From CADEDV01 sp036383515 (GTDB lineage Bacteria; Bacteroidota; Bacteroidia; Chitinophagales; Chitinophagaceae): DNA of 11,772 nt. A program made the translations under genes and the position numbers. The stretch covers positions 1 through 11,772 of the forward strand of contig DASVOE010000038.1 of the NCBI GenBank assembly GCA_036383515.1, given 5' to 3'. Positions 1 to 5,394 of the stretch are shown here, piece by piece; positions within the stretch are counted from its first letter, which is position 1; each line of letters opens with the position of its first letter. The notes beneath the pieces were generated by a model. The model ran no database searches, was not told the DNA's origin, and saw nothing but the letters and a program-made list of their open reading frames with translations.

Positions 1-72
1 CAGGTCAATCACCCGTTGTGAATAAACAGCGCCTGGGCCGAATAACAGCATTATGGTAAAGAAGAGTTTCAT
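1..72 (-). CDS. Secreted protein of unknown function, N-terminal fragment
   Basis: Only the first 24 codons are visible; the gene runs off the left edge. Reading from the ATG at 72-70, the peptide begins MKLFFTIMLLFGPGAVYSQ and continues RVIDL. This is a typical Sec signal peptide: one Lys, a hydrophobic core, then a YSQ cleavage region. There is no lipobox Cys, so it looks like an exported soluble or outer-membrane protein, not a lipoprotein. Nothing of the mature domain is present, so no function can be given. It lies 56 nt past the minus-strand terminator hairpin at 128-152 and is therefore probably transcribed separately from kdnB, or is controlled by that hairpin as a leader element. Confidence 0.6.
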   Translation of the reverse strand, partial: MKLFFTIMLLFGPGAVYSQRVIDL

Positions 73-119
73 AATAAAACCTGGTTTAAAGATAAAGGTA
101 GAACCATAAATCGTTAAAA

Positions 120-235
120 AACAAAAACCCCGGTCCTTTGCGGGAGTCGGGGTGTCTTGCTTAGGTGGATAGAGAATGGCAAAACGAGTTGAGCAAGCCG
201 AAAGCAAGTTTATAAAAAGAAAAACGAATGGAATG
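120..235 (-). ncRNA. Candidate structured RNA or attenuator leader
   Basis: The non-coding stretch 73-354 contains no convincing ORF. On the minus strand it carries CTTGCTT (208-202), a second CTTGCT (197-192) 4 nt later, then AAGCAAG (162-156), then the terminator hairpin at 152-128. AAGCAAG can pair perfectly with the first copy (7 bp) or with the second (6 bp), so two alternative stems compete directly upstream of a terminator. That arrangement fits an attenuator or a small structured RNA with its own terminator. I do not recognise it as a named riboswitch or RNA family. Boundaries are estimates, and a weak TAATTTTC promoter-like box lies on the minus strand near 250. Confidence 0.3.
123..152 (-). 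terminator. Rho-independent terminator, minus strand
   Basis: On the minus strand CCCCG (152-148) pairs with CGGGG (132-128). An inner 3-bp TCC/GGA extension closes a loop of about 6 nt, and the hairpin is followed directly by a T-rich run (TTTTTG then more T). It sits about 200 nt past the kdnB stop and 56 nt before the start of the left-edge gene. It could end the kdsB-kdnB transcript, end a small RNA, or act as an attenuator for the left-edge gene. The plus strand lacks a T-tract after the hairpin, so the direction is minus. Confidence 0.7.
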
Positions 236-354
236 TAGTTCAGACTATGAAAATTATAACTACCACGGGGCGGGTATATTTATCCGGGCAGCACAGCTTA
301 GATTCATAATTTAATAGAATGCTCAGGAGTTTTACCGGCATTTTTAAACCGGGT

Positions 355-1428
355 CTATAACTTCTCATACAAAGCTCTTAGTTTTTCTTTCGTCATGATC
401 TTCTCCCAATCTTTTCCTAACGCATTTTCCCAGAGTGGTTTCATGCCCAGCGAAACATTGATCATCTTATCAAAATCTTCATCGGTCAATCCTTTACAGA
501 TCCCTGTCGGAATTTCAATATTGTTTTTAGCTACCATGTATTTGAATTCCTTTACGCCTTCGGGATAATATTCTTCAAGATGATTCATCACAATACAGTT
601 GCCAATGCCATGTTTGGTGCCCAATAAATAACTTAATCCATAACTTACCGCATGTGCTACTCCCACTTGCGAATACGCAATGCTCATGCCCCCGGCATAG
701 CTGGCCATCATCAGCTGGTCATCACATTCATCATCCCATTTATCTTTATGCACAAATACATTACGACATAGCTGTAAAGCTTTTTCACCATAACTCTTGC
801 TGAATTCATTGAGGTAAGTTCCTTCCAGGCTTTCAATACAATGGATATAGCAATCCATGCCGGTATAGAATCGTTGATTCGCCGGTGCATTCGTTGTTAG
901 TTCAGGATCGAGAACGATCTGGTCAAAAGGAGTGAAGTCGGAATTCATGCCGAGTTTTTTGGTAGGCCCGGTCAATACAGTTGTTCTTGATACTTCTGCA
1001 CCGGTACCGCTCAATGTAGGAATACCCACTTTGTAAACACCGGGATGTTTTACAAGGTCCCAGCCCTGGTAATCGGCCGAAGAACCGGGATTGTTCATCA
1101 TCAGCGAAACGGCTTTGGCAAGATCCATGGCTGAACCACCACCAATTCCAATCACCCCACTGATAGTGCCAAATTCTTCTTTGATCTGTTTGGCCAGTGC
1201 ATCTACATAGGTTGTCTTAGGTTCGTAGGTAACATCCACATAGATCACTTTATCATTTCCACGTAAGGGAATGCGATTGACCAGCGGTTTGCCATCAAAG
1301 AAATGATCAACCAGGAAAATCATAGGCTTTCCTTCTTTGCGATGTGGCCCTATAATCTCATCTAATTGATCGAATGAACCACGGCCATATACTACATAGC
1401 CGACCATTTTAAAATTTCTAAACTTCAT
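355..1428 (-). CDS. kdnB: KdnB-like iron-containing alcohol dehydrogenase (Kdo 8-oxidase)
   Basis: The protein has 357 aa from the ATG at 1428 and belongs to the group III iron-dependent alcohol dehydrogenase family. The nucleotide-binding motif GGGSxxD spans residues 96-102 (IGGGSAMD). Metal ligands expected for the family are visible: D192 and H196 (DCYIH), H259 (GVAHA) and H273 (TKHGIGN). The stretches DYQGWDLVKHPGVYK and LSGTGAEVSRT closely recall Shewanella KdnB, which oxidises the C8 hydroxyl of Kdo to an aldehyde before KdnA transaminates it to 8-amino-3,8-dideoxy-Kdo. The kdsB neighbour supports this reading over a generic alcohol dehydrogenase. The start at 1428 is preferred to an in-frame upstream ATG (1479), because the extra 17 residues are Cys-rich and encoded by the inverted-repeat arm at 1441-1480. 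It probably once formed a tight operon with kdsB. The substrate is inferred from family resemblance and context. Confidence 0.85.
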   Translation of the reverse strand: MKFRNFKMVGYVVYGRGSFDQLDEIIGPHRKEGKPMIFLVDHFFDGKPLVNRIPLRGNDKVIYVDVTYEPKTTYVDALAKQIKEEFGTISGVIGIGGGSAMDLAKAVSLMMNNPGSSADYQGWDLVKHPGVYKVGIPTLSGTGAEVSRTTVLTGPTKKLGMNSDFTPFDQIVLDPELTTNAPANQRFYTGMDCYIHCIESLEGTYLNEFSKSYGEKALQLCRNVFVHKDKWDDECDDQLMMASYAGGMSIAYSQVGVAHAVSYGLSYLLGTKHGIGNCIVMNHLEEYYPEGVKEFKYMVAKNNIEIPTGICKGLTDEDFDKMINVSLGMKPLWENALGKDWEKIMTKEKLRALYEKL

Positions 1429-1440
1429 TTTTTGATTTTT

Positions 1441-1480
1441 ACCACAAAGAACACAAGGCTCTTTGCACAAAGAGCACAAA
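1441..1480. repeat. Left inverted-repeat arm of the GxxExxY element
   Basis: Read on the plus strand, this 40-bp arm starts ACCACAAAGA and ends GAGCACAAA. It holds two copies of CACAAAGA[A/G]CACAA, starting at 1443 and 1466 (23-bp period). An 8-bp palindrome lies inside it: GCTCTTTG at 1458-1465 and CAAAGAGC at 1468-1475. It matches the reverse complement of 1875-1913 at 32 of 39 aligned positions with one gap. It begins 1 nt beyond the GxxExxY stop codon and ends 12 nt before the kdnB ATG, so it forms most of the local upstream leader of kdnB. Confidence 0.85.
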
Positions 1481-1481
1481 G

Positions 1482-1874
1482 TTATAGTACCAACCGTTTG
1501 ATACCATTTTTTAATAACGGCACATTAAAATTTATAAGGAGACCTAAACGGCAACCAGAAAGTTTAAGATAGGTTAATACCTGTGCTGTATGTATATCGG
1601 CAAAACATTCTATTGCTTTGATCTCAAGTAATAATTCATTTTCTACAAGAAGGTCTATTCTATAACCGATATCCAGTTTCACGGTTTCATAAACAAGTGG
1701 TAATGCCTTTTCTTTCTCCACAAAATATCCGGCGGTAGCTATTTCATAAAATAAGCACTCTTTATAGGAAGACTCCAGCAATCCCGGCCCAAGCTTACTA
1801 TGCACTTTAATAGCAAGACCAATAATGCTGGTGGATAATTGATTTAATTCATCTGGTATTGTTGGATAGCTCAT
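1482..1874 (-). CDS. GxxExxY family protein, PD-(D/E)xK nuclease-like
   Basis: The protein has 130 aa from the ATG at 1874 (MSYPTIPDEL), close to the family's usual length of about 125-130. The signature GLLESSY (residues 31-37) gives the family its name. A PD-(D/E)xK-type core is visible: D74 in YRIDLL, then E84-I-K86 in LLLEIKA, followed by a helix containing Q98. This suggests a nuclease or nucleic-acid-binding fold, but no substrate is established for the family. An in-frame extension to 1964 would run through the right repeat arm and into kdsB, so it is rejected. The ATG abuts the inner end of the right arm and the stop codon nearly abuts the left arm. No Shine-Dalgarno sequence is seen; expression probably depends on readthrough from kdsB. 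Confidence 0.85.
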   Translation of the reverse strand: MSYPTIPDELNQLSTSIIGLAIKVHSKLGPGLLESSYKECLFYEIATAGYFVEKEKALPLVYETVKLDIGYRIDLLVENELLLEIKAIECFADIHTAQVLTYLKLSGCRLGLLINFNVPLLKNGIKRLVL

Positions 1875-1913
1875 TTTGTGTTCTTTGTGAAAAACCTTTG
1901 TATACTCTGTGGT
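1875..1913. repeat. Right inverted-repeat arm of the GxxExxY element
   Basis: Read on the minus strand, this 39-bp arm starts ACCACAGAG and ends GAACACAAA directly before the GxxExxY ATG. It has two subunits, CACAGAGTATACAA and CACAAAGAACACAA, 22 bp apart, mirroring the left arm. Pairing with the left arm in RNA would give 32 Watson-Crick pairs plus 3 G-U pairs over 39 positions, enclosing the whole coding region in a 394-nt loop. The outer end lies 7 nt after the kdsB stop codon. Confidence 0.85.
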
Positions 1914-1920
1914 TAAACAA

Positions 1921-2637
1921 CTATAATAATTTAAACGCCCTTTCCAAATCACCCGGCGTATCAATCTCCACTCCCATATAATCCACTACGATCATGCGGA
2001 GGGGAATGCCATATTCCAAATAGCGGAGACATTCAATTTTTTCGGCTGCTTCCAATGGGGTTACCCGCCATTGCGTAAAATCAAGCAACGCCTTTTTCCG
2101 AAAAGCGTACACCCCAATATGTTCATAATAAACGATGGAAGCGTTCTTATCTCTTGGATAGGGAATAACAGAACGGCTGAAGAAAAGCGAGTTCATGTTT
2201 TTATCAACAGCTACTTTTACAAAATTGGGATCGTTTATCTCCTCCTGTTTGGTCAGCACCTGCATCATCGAAGCTACCTGCACAGAAGGGTCAGTAAACT
2301 GTTGTAACAATTTTTGTAATGGCTCTCTTTTTACAAAGGGGGTATCACCCTGTACATTCACAATAATATCTGTATCCATGCCAGCAGCAGCTTCTGCAAT
2401 ACGGTCGCTCCCGCTTTCATGTTCTTTTTTGCTCATCACTGCTTTCCCGCCAGCATTAGTTATTTCGGTATAAATTATTTCGCTGTCGGTTACTACAATC
2501 ACTTCATCAAATAAACCGGTGGCCATAGTGGCATCGTATGTATGACGGATAACTGTTCTATTTCCCAACAGCTGCATCAGCTTGCCGGGAAAGCGGGTTG
2601 CCGCATATCTCGCAGGTATTAAAGCACAAATTTTCAT
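1921..2637 (-). CDS. kdsB: CMP-Kdo synthetase family cytidylyltransferase
   Basis: The protein has 238 aa, within the usual 238-255 for KdsB. It transfers CMP from CTP to Kdo (or an 8-amino form), activating it for transfer to lipid A in the cytoplasm. Motifs in order: nucleotide-binding IPARYAATRFPGK (residues 7-19), HESGSDR (73-79), NVQGD (94-98, with the Mg2+-ligand Asp), FFSRSVIPYPRD (152-163), and VEIDTPGDLERA (223-234) with the second metal Asp. Residue 99 is Thr, where most KdsB proteins have Glu (QGDEP). The start is fixed because IPARY begins at residue 7. A TAnnTTTG box ends 4 nt before the ATG, implying a leaderless or near-leaderless message. kdnB lies downstream, interrupted by the GxxExxY element. 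Whether the substrate is Kdo or Kdo8N cannot be decided from sequence alone. Confidence 0.92.
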   Translation of the reverse strand: MKICALIPARYAATRFPGKLMQLLGNRTVIRHTYDATMATGLFDEVIVVTDSEIIYTEITNAGGKAVMSKKEHESGSDRIAEAAAGMDTDIIVNVQGDTPFVKREPLQKLLQQFTDPSVQVASMMQVLTKQEEINDPNFVKVAVDKNMNSLFFSRSVIPYPRDKNASIVYYEHIGVYAFRKKALLDFTQWRVTPLEAAEKIECLRYLEYGIPLRMIVVDYMGVEIDTPGDLERAFKLL

Positions 2638-2641
2638 GGCG

Positions 2642-2649
2642 CAAAACTA
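2642..2649 (-). promoter_or_regulatory. kdsB -7 promoter element (TAGTTTTG)
   Basis: On the minus strand TAGTTTTG matches the Bacteroidota -7 consensus TAnnTTTG exactly and ends 4 nt before the kdsB ATG. No clear TTTG -33 box is found at 17-21 bp upstream, so strength is uncertain. With a transcription start expected about 5-7 nt after the box, the transcript would begin at or next to the start codon. Confidence 0.5.
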
Positions 2650-2756
2650 CATACCGAAACCTGTAAAAACCACTAACGGGTTATCTATTTGATATCGTTC
2701 AAAAAATACAACAGGAGATGATGGCTGGTAATATAAAATATAGCTGAATAAAAAGA

Positions 2757-3584
2757 TCAGGGATCTAATTTTTGAAAAGGCTTTTTCAATAAGGTACCGA
2801 AATCTTCATCCTTATCGTTGGGATAGTAGCGATCCAATCCGTAACGGATGTCTTTGGGATCAAGACGCATAAACGTTCCGAGCAGGCGATCCCAGATAGA
2901 AAGGATGCCGCCGTAGTTACTATCCGTAAAAGGCTGTTTCCAGTGATGATGCACTTTGTGCATATTGGGAGAAACAAAGAAATAACTGGCAGCATTGTCC
3001 AGCCATTTGGGAAGACTGATATTGGCATGTGTGATTTGTGTGGCAATGATGAGCAGTGTTTGAAAAATCATTACTGCATACATAGGAGCGCCTGAAACTA
3101 TGATGCCCATAAAGAAAAATAATCCCCGTATCACACTTTCAACAGGATGATGACGAAGCCCGGTGGTAACATCCACATTATTATCTGCATGATGCACTAC
3201 ATGAAACCGCCACAGGAATTTTACTTTATGCTCAATGATGTGAACAAACCAGCCCCCAAAAAAATCAAGCACAAAAAAGGAGATGACAATCGTCCAGAAA
3301 ATATTGGCACCGGTCCACCATACGATACCAAACTGGTTGGCTGCACACCAGTCGGCTAACCTAATGATGATAAAAGCAAGCCCTGTATGGATGATTAAAT
3401 GAAGAAGAGTAAAAGATAAATTGACGGACGCATGACGAACCCTGGTTTTTTTATAACTCATCACCAGCAGGGGGATAGACCCTTCCAGCATCCAAAGCAG
3501 GAGCATACTGCTGATGAGTATGATCATGCGCTGCACAGGATGACTGTCGAGAGTATTAAAATACGTGATGATGCTATCCCACAT
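2757..3584 (-). CDS. Sterol desaturase / fatty acid hydroxylase family membrane protein
   Basis: The protein has 275 aa and several hydrophobic segments (about 20-42, 57-75, 92-110, 155-182). It carries the histidine clusters of the di-iron FA_hydroxylase family: HIIEH (115-119), HVVHH (128-132), HH at 145-146, H186, and HKVHHH (209-214). These bind two irons on the cytoplasmic face of the membrane and support O2-dependent hydroxylation or desaturation of a lipid. The actual substrate in this organism is unknown; family members act on sterols, fatty acids, carotenoids or alkylglycerols. The ATG at 3584 gives a sensible N-terminus ahead of the first membrane segment. The gene is flanked by gaps of 119 nt (to kdsB) and 52 nt (from the DUF2007 gene) and may be transcribed alone. 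Confidence 0.88.
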   Translation of the reverse strand: MWDSIITYFNTLDSHPVQRMIILISSMLLLWMLEGSIPLLVMSYKKTRVRHASVNLSFTLLHLIIHTGLAFIIIRLADWCAANQFGIVWWTGANIFWTIVISFFVLDFFGGWFVHIIEHKVKFLWRFHVVHHADNNVDVTTGLRHHPVESVIRGLFFFMGIIVSGAPMYAVMIFQTLLIIATQITHANISLPKWLDNAASYFFVSPNMHKVHHHWKQPFTDSNYGGILSIWDRLLGTFMRLDPKDIRYGLDRYYPNDKDEDFGTLLKKPFQKLDP

Positions 3585-3606
3585 GGCAAGCCGTATTATA
3601 AGAATG

Positions 3607-3640
3607 AAAAGTTACGAACTAAATGTAAAAGGCCGGTCAA
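3607..3640 (-). promoter_or_regulatory. Possible promoter for the sterol desaturase family gene
   Basis: On the minus strand TAACTTTT (3614-3607) differs from TAnnTTTG at one position, and a TTG lies 23 nt upstream (3640-3638) inside the 3' end of the preceding gene. The predicted start would leave a 5' leader of about 15-20 nt. The spacing is at the long end for this promoter type, so this is tentative. Confidence 0.3.
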
Positions 3641-4071
3641 TTGTTCATTAAATCATTGGGCATTATTTCATTCTCCTTATCAACGGGAAATTCATGACTG
3701 CAGTCAAAACAATGGTTGACCTTATCAACGGCTAATGCATAATCGCCCAGGAAAAAAGTAGAAATAGCGGTGAGCCAGTTGATGGCCTTGCGGGGTGTAC
3801 TTACCAGTTCAATATTATGCGATCCGCATTGGGGACATGTAACAGTTTTCTTGTGTTCCTCTTGCAGCGCCGTCAAAATTTGTAAAGCTCTTTCTGCCTG
3901 TATTTCTGCTACCATTAATTTAATGCCGCCAACAGCCTGGGTCCACACGGGATTCATCGTTACTGTATTCTCATCTTTTAACCAGCAATTAATGCCATCT
4001 TCTTCCAACCGGCCCATATCAATATGTGCAGGGATATAATTATCGTATTGACGAATGGGAATGAAGTTCAC
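3637..4071 (-). CDS. DUF2007 domain protein with C-terminal zinc ribbon
   Basis: The protein has 144 aa. The N-terminal part, about residues 1-75 (YDNYIPAHIDMGRLEEDGI, then GGIKLMVAE), matches the DUF2007 'putative signal transducing protein' fold, related to GlnB-like ferredoxin-like folds. The C-terminal part has two Cys pairs, C79-x2-C82 (CPQC) and C121-x2-C124 (CFDC), expected to bind one zinc, with a hydrophobic stretch of about residues 98-114 between them. Function is unknown. The start codon is GTG (4071): the codon directly before it in frame is TGA, so nothing longer is possible, and the family typically begins with a similar residue string. It lies 76 nt after the dnaN stop, just past a terminator-like hairpin, so it may depend on readthrough or on an unseen promoter. 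Confidence 0.8.
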   Translation of the reverse strand: MNFIPIRQYDNYIPAHIDMGRLEEDGINCWLKDENTVTMNPVWTQAVGGIKLMVAEIQAERALQILTALQEEHKKTVTCPQCGSHNIELVSTPRKAINWLTAISTFFLGDYALAVDKVNHCFDCSHEFPVDKENEIMPNDLMNN

Positions 4072-4082
4072 TCATGTAAAAT

Positions 4083-4110
4083 AAAAAATCTCTCTTAAGA
4101 AAAGAGAGAT
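4083..4110 (-). terminator. Terminator after dnaN
   Basis: ATCTCTCTT (4088-4096) and AAGAGAGAT (4102-4110) form a perfect 9-bp stem with a 5-nt loop. On the minus strand it is followed by TTTTT and a further T-rich stretch. It lies 38 nt past the dnaN stop. The trailing T-run ends only 12 nt before the GTG of the DUF2007 gene. Confidence 0.75.
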
Positions 4111-4147
4111 CTGCTATAATATATTATGCTACGCCAGCCGCCAGCGC

Positions 4148-5263
4148 TTACTGATTCAGCATTAAAGGCATTACCAGCATCAACAGCTCTTCGTTATCAT
4201 CTTTGTCAGATGGTTTGATCAAACCCGCTTTGGTCGGCGTTGATAATTCCATATTCACTTCATCACTGTCAGCAGCATTAAGCATTTCAATCAAAAATTT
4301 TGCATTGAAGGCGATCATCAGGTCTTCGCCGTTATACTGGCATTTCATTCGCTCATTTCCTTCAAAACTAAAATCAACATCCTGTGCAGCCAGTTGTAAT
4401 TCGCTGCCGCTGATACTTAAGGCCACCTGGTTGGTGCTTTTATTACTGAACACACTTACACGACGCAAAGCGCTTTGAAAGTCATTTTTATTAACCGTTA
4501 ACCGGTATGGATTATCTGCGGGTATCACCACTTTATAATCAGGAAAACGGGCATCAATCAGGCGGCAACTCATTTGTGTAGTGCCATGCTTAACAAATAA
4601 ATGATTGCTGTTATAGCTGAGGGTGATCTCATCTTCATTACCCGGAATAGCAGCTTTTAATAAATTAAGTGGTTTGCGGGGAACGATAAAAGAATCATTT
4701 TTCGGACATTTTACATCCGTTCTTTTATAACGGACCAGGCGATGCGCATCGGTAGCTACAAACTGCAATCCTTTTTTATCCAGCTCAAAGAAAACACCGG
4801 TCATGGCAGGGCGCAAATCATCATTGCTGGTAGCAAATAATGTTTTATTGATAGCCGTTACCAATGCACTTGCTGTCATAGTAAAGGAGGTGGTATCATC
4901 TGCTGCAGGTTCTTTAGGAAAATTATCCGGGTTTTCCCCCATTACTTTATACTTACCGTTGTCGCTGGTAAGTTCTATTCCAAAATTTTTATCTATTGTA
5001 AACGTTAATGGCTGATCGGCAATATTTTTTAATGAATCCATGAGTATTCTTGCAGGAATACAAACTTTGCCGCTGTCTTTAGCTTCTATATCCAGCTGCA
5101 CCCGCATCACAGTTTCAAGATCAGTAGCTACCACCGTCAGTTTATTTTTTTCAACTTCAAATAAAAAGTCTTCCAAAATAGGCAGCACTGTGTTGGCATT
5201 GATAACACCCGAAATATGCTGCAATTGTTTCAGTAAAGAGGAAGAGGATACAATAAACTTCAT
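4148..5263 (-). CDS. dnaN: DNA polymerase III beta subunit (sliding clamp)
   Basis: The protein has 371 aa from the ATG at 5263, matching the usual length of about 370. It forms the ring-shaped homodimer that tethers replicative polymerase and other partners to DNA. Family features seen: N-terminal MKFIVSSSSLLKQLQHISG, VLPILEDFLFE, an ATDLE segment, the middle-domain ATDAHRL, and the C-terminal LMLVMPLMLN that closes the partner-binding pocket. An in-frame ATG at 5344 would add 27 residues unlike the family and would place the promoter inside the coding region, so it is rejected. A plausible promoter lies at 5282-5311. recX diverges from the same intergenic region, and a hairpin terminator follows. 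dnaA is not adjacent here, as is usual in many Bacteroidota. Confidence 0.97.
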   Translation of the reverse strand: MKFIVSSSSLLKQLQHISGVINANTVLPILEDFLFEVEKNKLTVVATDLETVMRVQLDIEAKDSGKVCIPARILMDSLKNIADQPLTFTIDKNFGIELTSDNGKYKVMGENPDNFPKEPAADDTTSFTMTASALVTAINKTLFATSNDDLRPAMTGVFFELDKKGLQFVATDAHRLVRYKRTDVKCPKNDSFIVPRKPLNLLKAAIPGNEDEITLSYNSNHLFVKHGTTQMSCRLIDARFPDYKVVIPADNPYRLTVNKNDFQSALRRVSVFSNKSTNQVALSISGSELQLAAQDVDFSFEGNERMKCQYNGEDLMIAFNAKFLIEMLNAADSDEVNMELSTPTKAGLIKPSDKDDNEELLMLVMPLMLNQ

Positions 5264-5281
5264 CGTATATATCGTTTGAGG

Positions 5282-5311
5282 CGAAACTACTGATTTTTGG
5301 TACACAGCCAA
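5282..5311 (-). promoter_or_regulatory. dnaN promoter
   Basis: On the minus strand TTGG (5311-5308) is followed after 18 nt by TAGTTTCG (5289-5282), one mismatch from TAnnTTTG. The start codon lies 18 nt past the -7 box, giving a leader of about 12 nt. This supports the dnaN start at 5263 over the longer reading frame. Confidence 0.5.
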
Positions 5312-5327
5312 CACTTTATAGGAGTAT

Positions 5328-5357
5328 GTGCCGGTCGGTTGCAAAAATGCCCGGCAC
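5328..5357. repeat. Inverted repeat between dnaN and recX
   Basis: GTGCCGG (5328-5334) and CCGGCAC (5351-5357) are perfect 7-bp inverted copies with a 16-nt spacer (about two helical turns centre to centre). They lie in the 131-nt region shared by the divergent dnaN and recX promoters. This could be an operator half-site pair or chance; there is no T-tract, so it is not a terminator. Confidence 0.3.
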
Positions 5358-5382
5358 CGGCTCCCCGCCGCTTGTGCCTGCC

Positions 5383-5390
5383 TAACTTTG
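5383..5390 (+). promoter_or_regulatory. recX -7 promoter element (TAACTTTG)
   Basis: TAACTTTG is an exact TAnnTTTG match ending 4 nt before the recX ATG, the same spacing as at kdsB. The -33 region is GC-rich without an obvious TTTG. The arrangement predicts a leaderless or near-leaderless transcript. Confidence 0.5.
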
Positions 5391-5394
5391 CCCT

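Larger units (their letters stand above)
1441..1913 (-). mobile_element. Putative GxxExxY cassette bounded by inverted repeats
   Basis: This 473-bp unit consists of a 39-bp arm, one 130-codon gene, and a 40-bp arm in inverted orientation, with 0-1 nt between gene and arms. It separates kdsB and kdnB, which would otherwise be 19 nt apart. No transposase is encoded, and no clear target-site duplication can be assigned (flanks TTGTTTA and AAAAATC, minus strand), so mobility is inferred from structure. If moved by a transposase it would be non-autonomous. Alternatively it is a repeat-bounded gene acquired by recombination. Confidence 0.5.

Noticed and set aside
301..342. Short minus-strand ORFs just past kdnB (about 33 codons from an ATG near 340, and about 15 codons from one near 307)
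   Set aside because: No family resemblance, no runs of a single amino-acid codon as in leader peptides, and no recognisable start signals; length is within chance.
1875..1964. Longer start for the GxxExxY gene at 1964
   Set aside because: The extension is translated from the repeat arm and the 3' end of kdsB and does not resemble the family N-terminus.
5264..5344. Longer start for dnaN at 5344
   Set aside because: It would contain the probable promoter and adds residues absent from known clamps.
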